64,000 bases of DNA, from the NCBI RefSeq assembly GCF_001006305.1, contig NZ_LBHJ01000004.1, positions 186,001 through 250,000 on the forward strand. The letters run 5' to 3'. Shown one piece after another: positions 53,618 to 62,890 of this stretch. Position numbers and translations under genes: made by a program. The stretch is from Silvibacterium bohemicum. Its GTDB lineage: Bacteria; Acidobacteriota; Terriglobia; Terriglobales; Acidobacteriaceae. Positions within the stretch are counted from its first letter, which is position 1, and each line of letters opens with the position of its first letter. The notes under the pieces were generated by a model. That model saw nothing but the letters and a program-made list of their open reading frames with translations, had not been told where the DNA came from and made no database searches.

Positions 53618-55060
53618 ATGGCAACCGCAACCCTTGAAACCACCGCCGACTACAAAGTCGCCGACCTTTCCCTGGCCGACTGGGGCCGCAAAGAAATCTC
53701 CATCGCCGAGCACGAGATGCCCGGTCTCATGTCGATCCGCCGCAAGTATGCCGCGCAAAAGCCGCTCGCCGGCGTGCGCGTGACCGGATCGCTGCACATG
53801 ACCATTCAGACCGCGGTGCTGATCGAGACGCTGGTCGACCTCGGCGCCGATGTGCGCTGGGCCAGCTGCAACATCTTCTCGACTCAGGATCACGCCGCAG
53901 CCGCCATTGCCGCAGCCGGCGTTCCTGTCTTCGCCTGGAAGGGCGAATCACTCGAAGAGTATTGGGACTGCACCTATCAGGCTCTTTCGCACAAGGGCGG
54001 CACGGGACCGCAGCTGGTGGTCGATGACGGCGGCGACGTCACGCTGCTCATCCACAAGGGCTACGAGCTCGAAGATGGCGACGGCTGGGTCAACACGCCT
54101 TCCGGCAATCATGAAGAGCAGGTCATCAAGGATCTGCTGAAGAAGGTTCACGCCAAGGACCCGCAGCACTGGCACAAGGTTGCCAAGGAGTGGCGCGGCG
54201 TTTCGGAAGAAACTACGACCGGCGTTCACCGCCTCTACAAGATGAAGGAGCAGGGCAAGCTGCTCATTCCCGCTATCAACGTCAACGACTCGGTCACCAA
54301 GTCGAAGTTCGATAACCTCTACGGCTGCCGCGAGTCACTCGCTGACGGAATCAAGCGCGCAACCGACGTGATGGTAGCCGGCAAAGTGGCCGTCATCTGC
54401 GGCTACGGCGATGTGGGCAAGGGTTCGGCGCATTCGCTGCGCGGTATGGGCGCACGCGTCATCGTTACCGAGATCGACCCCATCAACGCGCTGCAGGCAG
54501 CGATGGAAGGCTTCGAAGTCACCACCATCGAGGACACGCTGGGACGCGGCGACATTTATGTAACCTGCACCGGCAACCTGGACATTATCACCTTCGAGCA
54601 TATGAAGAAGATGAAGGACCAGGCCATCGTCTGCAACATCGGCCACTTCGACAACGAGATCCAGATGGACAAGCTTAATCAGGCGAAGGATGTGAAGAAG
54701 CTCAACATCAAGCCCCAGGTGGATCAGTACAACTTCCCCGCATCAAGTGGAAACGCCGGGCACGCGATCTTCGTTCTCGCCGAAGGCCGCCTGGTGAACC
54801 TGGGCTGCGCCACCGGCCATCCCAGCTTCGTAATGAGCAACAGCTTCGCCAACCAGACTCTGGCGCAGATCGACTTGTGGGCCAACAAGGACACCTACAA
54901 GATCGATGTCTACACCTTGCCCAAGAAGCTGGACGAAGAAGTCGCGCGCCTGCATCTTGAAAAGATCGGCGTAAAGCTCACCACTCTGACCAAGGATCAG
55001 GCTGACTATCTCGGCGTAGCGCTGGAAGGCCCCTACAAGCCCGATCACTATCGCTACTAA
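53618..55060 (+). CDS. ahcY: Adenosylhomocysteinase (S-adenosylhomocysteine hydrolase)
   Basis: Splits S-adenosylhomocysteine into adenosine and homocysteine, relieving product inhibition of methyltransferases; NAD-dependent cytoplasmic enzyme. At 480 residues it is full length. Landmarks: LTGCLHMT-like [54 protein letters not shown], the NAD motif [21 protein letters not shown] and the C-terminal [10 protein letters not shown] with the cofactor-contacting Lys and Tyr. GAGGTGATT is the ribosome-binding site. A strong intrinsic terminator follows 14 nt after the stop. Confidence 0.97.
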   Translation: MATATLETTADYKVADLSLADWGRKEISIAEHEMPGLMSIRRKYAAQKPLAGVRVTGSLHMTIQTAVLIETLVDLGADVRWASCNIFSTQDHAAAAIAAAGVPVFAWKGESLEEYWDCTYQALSHKGGTGPQLVVDDGGDVTLLIHKGYELEDGDGWVNTPSGNHEEQVIKDLLKKVHAKDPQHWHKVAKEWRGVSEETTTGVHRLYKMKEQGKLLIPAINVNDSVTKSKFDNLYGCRESLADGIKRATDVMVAGKVAVICGYGDVGKGSAHSLRGMGARVIVTEIDPINALQAAMEGFEVTTIEDTLGRGDIYVTCTGNLDIITFEHMKKMKDQAIVCNIGHFDNEIQMDKLNQAKDVKKLNIKPQVDQYNFPASSGNAGHAIFVLAEGRLVNLGCATGHPSFVMSNSFANQTLAQIDLWANKDTYKIDVYTLPKKLDEEVARLHLEKIGVKLTTLTKDQADYLGVALEGPYKPDHYRY

Positions 55061-55074
55061 ACTGTTTGAAAACT

Positions 55075-55114
55075 AAAAGGCGCGGAGGTCATCCCTCCGC
55101 GCCTTTTCTTTTTG
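55075..55114 (+). terminator. Intrinsic terminator after ahcY
   Basis: AAAAGGCGCGGAGG (55075-55088) pairs perfectly over 14 bp with CCTCCGCGCCTTTT (55094-55107) around a five-nt loop, followed by CTTTTTG. This is a textbook rightward terminator and could also act leftward. Confidence 0.92.
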
Positions 55115-55153
55115 TAGTAGCCCTGATGCCCGCCCGTAACAACTTGCTTCTTC

Positions 55154-55624
55154 CTAATTCCTGATCGGCACCTGACTTTGGGAGTAAGGTTCGGCCACTC
55201 CGTACGAGGTGGCAATCTGGTGGATCTCGGAACGCGCCTTCTCCCAGCTCAGCGTTGTCTTACTGTCCAGTTCGAGGGAGTAGACAAGGCGGTCGAGCTC
55301 CCCGGCTGAGCGAACTACAGGCCATACATAGGGATCTGCTGCCTTTGAGCCCTTGAAGTGCTTGTACAGTTCGTCCGTCTGCTTTTCGAATTGCTCGGCA
55401 AGCGCCCGAGCGTCCTTATCCTGGCCCGTATTCCGGATCGAGCTTTTGTGGATCGAGGCGCTGAATGCAGAGCGGAAGTCTTTGGAGTCGTCGCGCAGAT
55501 TTTTCATCATACGCTCGAGGTCTTTGTCGTTGAGGCGTTGCGCATGGACCGCTGCCCCTGAAGACAGCAGGATGAGGGCGACGACGCCACACAGCGAGTT
55601 GCGAAATAAGCGGCAAGCTAGCAT
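55154..55624 (-). CDS. Exported protein of unknown function
   Basis: A 156-residue protein with a signal peptide (MLACRLFRNSLCGVVALILL, cleaved after AVHA). The mature part is predicted helical and charged (LNDKDLERMMKNLRDDSKDF), with no Cys pairs or enzymatic motifs. I chose the ATG at 55624 because GGAG lies nine nt upstream and the signal peptide then has a normal basic start. The frame continues further upstream without support. It is alone on its strand between two plus-strand genes. I do not recognise the family. Confidence 0.7.
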   Translation of the reverse strand: MLACRLFRNSLCGVVALILLSSGAAVHAQRLNDKDLERMMKNLRDDSKDFRSAFSASIHKSSIRNTGQDKDARALAEQFEKQTDELYKHFKGSKAADPYVWPVVRSAGELDRLVYSLELDSKTTLSWEKARSEIHQIATSYGVAEPYSQSQVPIRN

Positions 55625-55845
55625 GCAAACTTTCTCCAACCCGAAAAAAACGAAAATGTTGCCCGTTGAATGAGATTGTTCCAAATACTTTTTCGATGCC
55701 CGCTCCGGACTGGAAGATGATCCGAGGGAAGGAACAATCCCGGTCGAAGAATAGGGATAGAGCCGGAATCAGGTCAAGTGAAAGCTTTCCAGACACGCTA
55801 CTCTGGGAACATGACACGATACCCTGAGAAGATCAGGAGGAATTC

Positions 55846-56400
55846 ATGTTGAAGACTGCACCTCGTCTCTCCCGCGTTGCCCGTACGGATGCCCCGGCGC
55901 CTGTATCCGAAATTTATGACCGCTATATGCGCACTCGCGGCAACGTTCCCAATATGTTCCGCACCATGGCGCACCGGCCGGAGATCCTGGCGACGATGAT
56001 TGCGCACTTCGAGGCCGTCCTCAATACAGGAACACTACCGGTCAAGCTCAAGGAGCTGGTCATTGTCCGCACCTCGCAGATCAATCGCTGCGAATACTGC
56101 CTCGCCTCTCACAGCCAGATTGCTCTCAAACTAGGCTGGTCGAAGGAGCAGATCGAGGATCTGGAAAACTATGAATCCCGATCCGACTTTACTCCCGCCG
56201 AGAAGACCGCTCTGAGCCTGGCCGAGCAGATGACGCTGGACTCCAACCATATTTCCGATGAGTTCATGGAGCGCCTGCGCAGCTTTTACGATGAGGGCGA
56301 AGTAGTGGAGTTGATGGCATCCATCGGCATCTTCAACTACTTCAACCGCTTCAACAACGCCTTGCAGATGGAGCCGACCAAGCCGGGTCAAGGAGCTTAA
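55846..56400 (+). CDS. AhpD/carboxymuconolactone-decarboxylase family peroxidase-like protein
   Basis: A 184-residue all-helical protein. The AhpD-type redox motif is C82-E-Y-C85 followed by H89 (RCEYCLASHSQIA), so a peroxidase or disulfide reductase role is plausible. The leading segment AHRPEILATMIAHFEAVL and VKLKELVIVRTSQIN is characteristic of the family. AGGAGG lies six nt before the ATG at 55846. The stop overlaps the stop of the convergent CAP-domain gene. Confidence 0.9.
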   Translation: MLKTAPRLSRVARTDAPAPVSEIYDRYMRTRGNVPNMFRTMAHRPEILATMIAHFEAVLNTGTLPVKLKELVIVRTSQINRCEYCLASHSQIALKLGWSKEQIEDLENYESRSDFTPAEKTALSLAEQMTLDSNHISDEFMERLRSFYDEGEVVELMASIGIFNYFNRFNNALQMEPTKPGQGA

Positions 56401-57158
56401 TAGAGCAGCACCGCGACACGATAGCTGGTGAAGCTGCCTTCGCCCGGCCCCGGAGAGCATGATCCCACCGCGGCTTTGGTATAGTTCCCTGACCTCAGCT
56501 GCTGCGCCACCTGTGACGGCAGCTGCTTCAGGTCCGATGTCTGAAAGCGCACGATGGCGCGGGCTGCACCGCCTTGCGGCATGCCGCTGCCGGACGCGCA
56601 GGCTTGCTCCGCCTGATCGCGCGGGCCGGAGGGGTCGATGTTCTGGTCGTGAAGGAGAGCACCAACTTTGTCTTCGATCTGGTCTTTGCTCAGGCTTTGA
56701 GCTCCATTCGCGAAATCTTCCGTTGCGAAGAGATATCCGCCTCGCTCCACCACTCCGATCCCAATCGCGTTCATCTGGGGGTCGAGGATGTTGGTCCGGT
56801 GCGGGACCGAATTCATCCACTGCTTCTCGATACCTGCCGGGCTCGGGCCCATGGCCGTATTTTCTGCGATGGCCTGGAAATGCGCTCCTGCCTGCGCCGC
56901 GCGCGCGGAAGGATCGGGTTCGCCGGGATACTGGTGGGACAAGGTCCTCTCGTTGGCCATGCGCTCGGTGTGCGTCTCCGCGGCTGCAGCCAGGGATGCC
57001 TCCCATTTCAACGGCTGCAGTCCATGCGCGGCGCGATCCTGGTTGGTGAGGTTCAAAATCTGCTGCGCCTTATCGTCGGTCTGCGCCGGGGACTGCATGT
57101 TCATCGTCGCAAGAGCAACGGCTACTGCGGCAATCCCGAGTTTTTCGCGTACGAGCAT
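56397..57158 (-). CDS. Secreted CAP/SCP-domain protein
   Basis: A 253-residue exported protein with a signal peptide of about 26 residues. The CAP (SCP/PR1-like) domain covers about residues 32-155, with NLTNQDRAAHGLQPLKWEASLAAAAETHTERM at its start, the family His in THTERM and WMNSVPHRTNILDPQMNAIGIGV later. The C-terminal 90 residues add a Cys-containing region (EQACASGSG, VGSCSPGPGEG) with a predicted beta structure. Bacterial CAP proteins are extracellular; their ligands are mostly unknown. It converges with the AhpD-family gene, overlapping by 4 nt. Confidence 0.87.
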   Translation of the reverse strand: MLVREKLGIAAVAVALATMNMQSPAQTDDKAQQILNLTNQDRAAHGLQPLKWEASLAAAAETHTERMANERTLSHQYPGEPDPSARAAQAGAHFQAIAENTAMGPSPAGIEKQWMNSVPHRTNILDPQMNAIGIGVVERGGYLFATEDFANGAQSLSKDQIEDKVGALLHDQNIDPSGPRDQAEQACASGSGMPQGGAARAIVRFQTSDLKQLPSQVAQQLRSGNYTKAAVGSCSPGPGEGSFTSYRVAVLLY

Positions 57159-57402
57159 TGTTCTGTCCTTTCTGCTTCCCGATCTTAGATTCTGAAATCG
57201 CCAGGTAAAATGCCTCCATCGATTCTTTTTTCGGATTTGCTGAACCTGTAGACGGTAAGAACCAAATTCGGGGCATTTCGATTGCGAGGCTCATCTGAGG
57301 CTGAAATCGATTGCGATCAACCTGCAGCTTCGACCCGGCTTCTCTCGTCTAACCTCCTGCGCATACTTCGCTTCCGCGCAAAATCCAGGGAATACCCTTT
57401 CT

Positions 57403-58560
57403 ATGACTGTATTGAAGAACTTCTGGCTGACGGCGCCCCTGCTCCTTGCTTCCACCTTGCCTTTGGCAACAGCTCAAGAGGCTAAGCCCCCCGCCGCCGA
57501 CGCGGCGCAAAACCCTCCCACGACCACCATGCACGTCGACGTCAATGTGGTCACCATGGCCGTGACCGTCCGCGATAAGCATGGCGCAATCGTTTCCAAC
57601 CTGACCAAGGACGACTTCGATCTGCAGGACGACAACCATCCGCAGGCCATCAAATATTTCAACCACGACACGAATCTCCCCCTGACCATGGGACTGCTGG
57701 TCGACACCAGCATGAGCCAGCGCAACGTGCTCGACGACGAGCGCACGGCCAGCGATCACTTCCTCGACCAGATGCTGACAACGGATAAGGACCGTGCATT
57801 CTTGATTCAGTTCGACCGCGAGGTGGATCTGTTGGCTGATCCCACGTCGAATAAAGACACGCTCCGCCACGCCATCGACCGGCTGGGCGCGCCCCAGTTC
57901 AACAACGGATCGAACAGCGGTTCGTCGAACGGAGACGACAGCTCCGACCAGAATTCGAACCATCGGCGGGCAGGCGGCGGTGGAACGATGTTGTATGACT
58001 CGATCTATCTAGCCTCAGACGAGCTGTTGAGCAAGGAGAAGGGGCGCAAAGCGCTCATCATCCTTACCGACGGCGTGGACCGCGGCAGCAAGGAGACGCT
58101 GCATACTGCAATCGAATCCGCGCAGCGCGCCGACACGATTATCTACGCGATCTACTTCAAGGGCCAGGAACAGCACGACAACAACAGCGGCTTTCCCGGC
58201 CGGCGCGGCGGCATGGGCGGTGGTGGATGGCCTGGGGGCGGAGGAGGATATCCCGGAGGGGGTGGATATCCAGGAGGCGGCCGCGGTGGCCAGCCTCAGC
58301 CGGCAAAGTCGAATGTCGATGGCAAGAAGGTTCTCGAGCAGATTTGCGGCGAGACCGGCGGACACATGTTCGAGGTAAGCAAGAAGGAAAATACCGAGCA
58401 GATCTATACCTCCATTGCGGAGGAACTACGCAGCCAGTACGTTCTCGGCTACACGCCGGACAAGTCGGTTGCCGGGGGCGGCTACCATCGCATCACGCTG
58501 ACCGCGAAGAAGAAAGATCTATACGTCCAGACCCGGCAGGGATATTACTCGGAGCAGTAA
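57403..58560 (+). CDS. VWFA-related protein of acidobacterial type
   Basis: A 385-residue secreted protein with signal peptide (cleaved after ATAQ, about residue 25). After a beta-rich segment containing VTVRDKHGAIVSNLTKDDF (55-73) the von Willebrand A fold carries the metal site D101-T-S-M-S105, with TDGVD later. A low-complexity Gly/Pro-rich loop (near 265-300, runs of GGGWPGGGGGYPGGG type) is inserted within the domain. This architecture, annotated as VWFA-related Acidobacterial domain, is abundant in this phylum. It probably binds proteins outside the cell; partners are unknown. Confidence 0.9.
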   Translation: MTVLKNFWLTAPLLLASTLPLATAQEAKPPAADAAQNPPTTTMHVDVNVVTMAVTVRDKHGAIVSNLTKDDFDLQDDNHPQAIKYFNHDTNLPLTMGLLVDTSMSQRNVLDDERTASDHFLDQMLTTDKDRAFLIQFDREVDLLADPTSNKDTLRHAIDRLGAPQFNNGSNSGSSNGDDSSDQNSNHRRAGGGGTMLYDSIYLASDELLSKEKGRKALIILTDGVDRGSKETLHTAIESAQRADTIIYAIYFKGQEQHDNNSGFPGRRGGMGGGGWPGGGGGYPGGGGYPGGGRGGQPQPAKSNVDGKKVLEQICGETGGHMFEVSKKENTEQIYTSIAEELRSQYVLGYTPDKSVAGGGYHRITLTAKKKDLYVQTRQGYYSEQ

Positions 58561-58657
58561 AGGCGGGAGCTCAAGCCGGCGGCGGTTTGTTTGACGCCGT
58601 CGCAGTCCGATCTGCATGACAGAAGCTGGTTGGTCCTTGCTCCGATCTCGTTGATGT

Positions 58658-59047
58658 ATGCTCGAAGCGAGAACTCCAGTGCGCCGCCTGCTTGCCATCC
58701 CGATGCTGATGCTGTTCCTGCTGCCTCTTGTCTCCGCGCTGTTTGGAGCAGGAGATCTGGCGGCGAGCCTTCCTGCCTGCTGCCGCAGAGGCGGGAAGCA
58801 TCAGTGCGCGATGACGGCTGAGCAATCGACGAAGGACAAGGGCGTCGGCGCTATCGGCGAGAAGTGCCCTTTCTTGCCTGCAACGCTGTCCATCGTGGTG
58901 CTGCCATCTTTCGCCCCGTCTACAGCGGCGGCTATTTACGCCGGAGTTGCAAAGCACACGGCCGTCTCTCCGCAGACGGAGGCGCGGCGCAGAATCTCTT
59001 TCGATCGCGCGCGCCAAAAGCGCGGCCCTCCTTCCCTTCTCTCCTAG
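58658..59047 (+). CDS. Small exported Cys-rich protein upstream of the TonB receptor
   Basis: A 129-residue protein. A hydrophobic N-terminal helix (LLAIPMLMLFLLPLVSALFG) is followed directly by the Cys/His cluster LPACCRRGGKHQC and then a second hydrophobic stretch (FLPATLSIVVLPSF). The tail is basic (RRRISFDRARQKR). A CCRR-x-GxHxC cluster next to TonB receptors recurs in acidobacterial genomes as far as I recall, hinting at metal binding. It is 141 nt upstream of the receptor gene. No ribosome-binding site is strong, so the start is moderately certain. Confidence 0.65.
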   Translation: MLEARTPVRRLLAIPMLMLFLLPLVSALFGAGDLAASLPACCRRGGKHQCAMTAEQSTKDKGVGAIGEKCPFLPATLSIVVLPSFAPSTAAAIYAGVAKHTAVSPQTEARRRISFDRARQKRGPPSLLS

Positions 59048-59188
59048 GCATTACGCGGAATCTCCGCTCCGTTTCTATCCGTTCCTGTTTTTGACGATCA
59101 GATAGCGGCGTGAGCCGGTTCATATTCCGGAATTTGTAACTGTTCTAGATACGAGAGCCGCGCTGCTGGCGGCGGAGGGTTGTTTTCG

Positions 59189-61459
59189 ATGCGAAGACTC
59201 GCATGGATTGCTTTATTGTTTTTCTCGGCCGGCCTTGCCGCTGCCGCAATCTTCGGAAGGATCGATGGAGTGATCCACGATCCCAGTCATCGTCCCATTG
59301 GCGGAGCAAATGTAGTGGTTCGTTCCGCACACTCCGACTTTCATGCGGAGACCACAACCAATCGCGAGGGAGAGTTCTACTTCGTCTCGCTCACGCCCGG
59401 CGACTACCTGATTTCCATCCATGAAAAGGGATATCAGCCCATTGAGGAGGGCCTCACCGTCGAATCGTCCTCGGGAGCGGTGCTCCATATCCAACTGTCG
59501 ATAGCAGCCGTGGAGCAGTCGATGACAGTGACGGGCACGGCGTTGGCTGCGAACCCCGATTCGTTCACGCCGGAGACGCTGATCAGCCGAGAAGATATTG
59601 CCCGCACCCCAGGCGCGGATCGCACCAACAGCCTCGCCATGATTACCGACTACGTTCCCGGTGCCTATGTTACGCATGACATGCTGCACATGCGCGGCGG
59701 TCACCAGGTGAGCTGGCTCATCGATGGCGTCAACATTCCGAACACGAACATCGCCAGCAATGTCGGACCGCAGATCGATCCCAAAGACATCGATTATCTC
59801 CAGGTGAATCGCGGCAGCTATGGCGCGGACGAGGGCGACCGCACTTACGGTATCTTCGACGTCGTCCCGCGCAGCGGATTCGAGCGCAACCGCCAGGGCG
59901 AGCTGGTAATGACGCTCGGCAATTACTACCAGACCAACGATCAGGTCAGCTTCGGCGATCACACCGAGAAATTTGCTTGGTTTGCCAGCGCCAACGGCAA
60001 TCGCAGCAACTATGGGCTGCAGCCGCCCATCGAACAGCCTATTCACGATGCCGAAAATGGCTATGGCGGCTTCGGATCGTTCATCTACAACCATGATCCG
60101 GCAAACCAATTTCGCCTGGTGACGCAGCTCTCGCGCAACTACTATCAGATTCCCTACGATCCGAACGTGAACGACTGGCAGAACCAGCTCTATAACTCGA
60201 GCGGTCTTCGCGATGGGGAACATGAGACGGATGGTTACACCGCGCTCACCTGGGTGCACACTTACAGCCCCAACACCCTGCTGAACGTTTCGCCGTTTTA
60301 TCACTTCAACCGTGCGCAGTACGAGCCGCAGGCCAACGACTTCCCTGCCGCTACGACTTCTGACCAGACCGGCAACTACGAAGGCGGTCAGGCCTCTCTC
60401 TCCACCATCGTCGCGAAGAACTCGCTCAGCGGCGGCATCTACGGCTATGGCCAGCGCGAGAACGATCTCTTCGGAGCGGTGTTCAATGATGCCAGCTTCA
60501 ATAACTTCTCGGAGCGGCAGATCGTCGGAGGCGGAGTCGAAGAGGCCTGGGTTGAAGACAATTATCATGCGGCTTCGTGGCTCACGCTCATCGGAGGCAT
60601 GCGCCAGACCCACTTCCAGGCGGCCATTACCGACAACGCGACCTACCCACGCATCGGCGCAACGATTCTCATCCCAAAACTTCACTGGGTGCTGCGCGGC
60701 TTTTATGGGCACTTCTATCAGCCGCCGCCACTCACCAGCATTTCAGGATCGCTCCTTCAATTTGCGAACAGCACTAATACCGGTTTCGTTCCGCTGCACG
60801 GAGAGCGCGATGAAGAGCATCAGTTTGGCCTGCAGATTCCCTGGCGCGGGTGGCTGCTCGATGCCGACACCTTCCAGACTCGCGCCAACAACTTCCTCGA
60901 CCACAGCAATGTCGGTGAATCCAGCATCTTCATTCCGGTCACTGTCAATGGAGCGCTCATTCAGGCATGGGAGCTGACGCTGCATTCGCCGCGGGTCTGG
61001 CACTACGGCCAATTCCACCTGGCCTATTCGAACCAGATAGCCCAGCAGCGCGGAGCCATTACTGGAGGCCTCATCTGCGCGCCGGCCAATTCACCGGCGT
61101 GCGCTCCGGACAACAACTACACGCCCCTCGATCACGACCAGCGCAATACGCTCAATGTGGGCCTCAATGGAAACCTACCTTACAACATCTTCGGATCGTT
61201 CAACGTGTACTACGGATCGGGATTCTCGAATGGCTTTCCCGATCCTCCATCGCCTTTCAATGGAAACTATTTGCCGGAACACACTACGGCGGACCTTTCG
61301 CTCGGACGGAAATTTGGCGAGAAGTTCACGGCCTCGGTGAGTGCTCTGAATATTGCGAATACCCGCGTACTGCTGGACAACAGCCTCACCTTCGGCGGCT
61401 TCCATTACAATGACCCGCGCGAGATTTATGGGGAGGTCCGTTACCGCTTTCATTTCTGA
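59189..61459 (+). CDS. TonB-dependent outer-membrane receptor with N-terminal CarboxypepD-reg-like domain
   Basis: A 756-residue outer-membrane transporter. The ATG at 59189 has GGAGGG about nine nt upstream. The signal peptide is followed by a carboxypeptidase-regulatory-like domain (about 25-110: GRIDGVIHDPSHRPIGGANV). Next comes a plug (about 130-235, LHMRGGHQVSWLIDGVNIPN) and a beta-barrel ending in the aromatic YRFHF. The substrate is not fixed by the sequence. A BtuF-like binding protein downstream hints at cobalamin or a siderophore; the CarboxypepD-reg subfamily in this phylum is often linked to sugars. Confidence 0.92.
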   Translation: MRRLAWIALLFFSAGLAAAAIFGRIDGVIHDPSHRPIGGANVVVRSAHSDFHAETTTNREGEFYFVSLTPGDYLISIHEKGYQPIEEGLTVESSSGAVLHIQLSIAAVEQSMTVTGTALAANPDSFTPETLISREDIARTPGADRTNSLAMITDYVPGAYVTHDMLHMRGGHQVSWLIDGVNIPNTNIASNVGPQIDPKDIDYLQVNRGSYGADEGDRTYGIFDVVPRSGFERNRQGELVMTLGNYYQTNDQVSFGDHTEKFAWFASANGNRSNYGLQPPIEQPIHDAENGYGGFGSFIYNHDPANQFRLVTQLSRNYYQIPYDPNVNDWQNQLYNSSGLRDGEHETDGYTALTWVHTYSPNTLLNVSPFYHFNRAQYEPQANDFPAATTSDQTGNYEGGQASLSTIVAKNSLSGGIYGYGQRENDLFGAVFNDASFNNFSERQIVGGGVEEAWVEDNYHAASWLTLIGGMRQTHFQAAITDNATYPRIGATILIPKLHWVLRGFYGHFYQPPPLTSISGSLLQFANSTNTGFVPLHGERDEEHQFGLQIPWRGWLLDADTFQTRANNFLDHSNVGESSIFIPVTVNGALIQAWELTLHSPRVWHYGQFHLAYSNQIAQQRGAITGGLICAPANSPACAPDNNYTPLDHDQRNTLNVGLNGNLPYNIFGSFNVYYGSGFSNGFPDPPSPFNGNYLPEHTTADLSLGRKFGEKFTASVSALNIANTRVLLDNSLTFGGFHYNDPREIYGEVRYRFHF

Positions 61460-61598
61460 AGTGCTGGCAGTCCCATCCTTCCCGGCCTCCTCGGAAGGGA
61501 TGGGCTCGGGCGTTTTCGTGCTTACTGAGACGCGCTGCCGGGGACATGCGGCAAAATAGAGCAGGAGCGCCGGTTGTCCATGCGGCGTCGACGCAAGC

Positions 61599-62414
61599 AT
61601 GAAGATCATCTCCCTGCAGCCCAGCATCAGCCTCATTCTGGATCGGCTGGGCGCTCTCGACTCGCTGACCGCCTGCACCCGGTATTGTCTCGATGCCGTT
61701 CCCGCACTCCGGGAGCGTAACCTGGCCATCGTTCACGATTCCTGGTCGACCCGCGCGGACGAGTTGATGCCGGTCGCGGCCGACCTGATCGTCGCCTCGG
61801 TTCCCTATCGCCAGGAGTCGCTGGCGGCAATTCTCCGCTCCGGCCGGCCCGTGCTGGCCCTGGCGCCGCACTCGCTTGCGGACATCTACCAGGACATTCG
61901 CCTGATCGCCTCAGTGGTCGATGCGACATCTCGCGGCGAGGCTCTGGTTACGGAGATGGAGTCGGCCGTCGCCGGAGTGCGTGCGCGCACAGCCGGGATC
62001 GAGTCCAAGCCGGTCGTCTACTGCGAAGAGTGGGGCAAGCCGCTCATCCACTCCCAGCTTTGGGTCAAGGAACTCGTCGAGGCGGCGGGTGGGATTTTTC
62101 TCGGCGAGCCCGGCACCCATACCCAGCCGGAAGCCATCGCGGAGGCCAATCCCGATATATTTCTGGCGGCGTGGTGCGGAGCGGGAGACAGGGTTCCGCT
62201 GGAGAAGATCGTTCAGCAGCGCGGCTGGGAGCAGTTAGATGCCGTTCAGAATCGCCGCGTCTACTGCATTGCGGATGAGCTGCTGAACACTCCCGGCCCC
62301 AATCTTCTGGAAGGCCTCCAAGCGCTGGCTCAAGCCATCCATCCTGACGTATTTGGTACTATCACAACGGCTTTCGGACGGCAGATTGAGCCACATGTGC
62401 CAGCAGGAGTCTAA
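61599..62414 (+). CDS. BtuF/helical-backbone-type binding protein without signal peptide
   Basis: A 271-residue protein of the cobalamin/iron-chelate substrate-binding family. Segments MKIISLQPSISLILDRLGAL, CTRYCLDAV, DLIVASVPYRQESL and WVKELVEAAGGIFLGEPGTH match the family fold. It begins directly with the first strand and shows neither signal peptide nor lipobox, so it is cytoplasmic unless translation starts elsewhere. No permease or ATPase gene follows. It could be a cytoplasmic cobinamide- or corrinoid-binding relative. Its 3' end overlaps the Nudix gene by 20 nt. Confidence 0.82.
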   Translation: MKIISLQPSISLILDRLGALDSLTACTRYCLDAVPALRERNLAIVHDSWSTRADELMPVAADLIVASVPYRQESLAAILRSGRPVLALAPHSLADIYQDIRLIASVVDATSRGEALVTEMESAVAGVRARTAGIESKPVVYCEEWGKPLIHSQLWVKELVEAAGGIFLGEPGTHTQPEAIAEANPDIFLAAWCGAGDRVPLEKIVQQRGWEQLDAVQNRRVYCIADELLNTPGPNLLEGLQALAQAIHPDVFGTITTAFGRQIEPHVPAGV

Positions 62415-62856
62415 ACTCTTAAATACGGTGGAAGAACTGGTCTCCCAAAACGGCGTCAAGACGGTGCGCTTTGTCGCAGCGGGTCTGATTCTGCGCGGAG
62501 AAGAAGTTCTGATCTGCCAGCGGCGTCCCGATCAACCCATGGCGCTCAAATGGGAGTTCCCCGGCGGCAAGATCGAAGCCGGCGAGAGCGCCGAACAGGC
62601 TCTGGCCCGGGAGCTGGATGAGGAGCTGGGCATTGCCGCAGAAGTTGGCTCGCGCGTAGCTCGCACTCGCCACACCTATCGCAGCGGCGGCGCGGTTGAC
62701 CTGCAATTTTTTGCGGTTCACGCCTTTCGCGGCGAAGTGACCAATCGCATCTTCCACGATGTGCGCTGGGTAGCCTTGCGAGAGCTGACGTCTTACGACT
62801 TTCTCGCCGCCGACCGCAATCTCATTCGCGATTTGGCCGCGGGCAAGTTGCTTTGA
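62395..62856 (+). CDS. Nudix hydrolase, MutT-like
   Basis: A 153-residue pyrophosphohydrolase. The Nudix box is intact: GKIEAGESAEQALARELDEE (from the second Gly of GGKIE), continuing LGI. Upstream VLICQRRPDQPMALKWEFPG is the strand pattern of MutT-type oxidised-nucleotide sanitisers. The start could be ATG 62395, which overlaps the upstream gene, or a GTG near residue 11; the ATG is preferred for a longer conserved N-terminal strand. Predicted substrates are 8-oxo-dGTP or related nucleotides. Confidence 0.88.
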   Translation: MCQQESKLLNTVEELVSQNGVKTVRFVAAGLILRGEEVLICQRRPDQPMALKWEFPGGKIEAGESAEQALARELDEELGIAAEVGSRVARTRHTYRSGGAVDLQFFAVHAFRGEVTNRIFHDVRWVALRELTSYDFLAADRNLIRDLAAGKLL

Positions 62857-62890
62857 AATAGGGGATAGGGTTTAGGGTGCAGGCGGTCTA

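Noticed and set aside
59048-59188. Cobalamin riboswitch ahead of the TonB receptor
   Set aside because: No B12-box-like GCCACTG element and too short a leader.
59213-60712. 499-residue open frame antisense to the TonB receptor
   Set aside because: Valine- and isoleucine-rich shadow with no domain; the plus-strand receptor is unmistakable.
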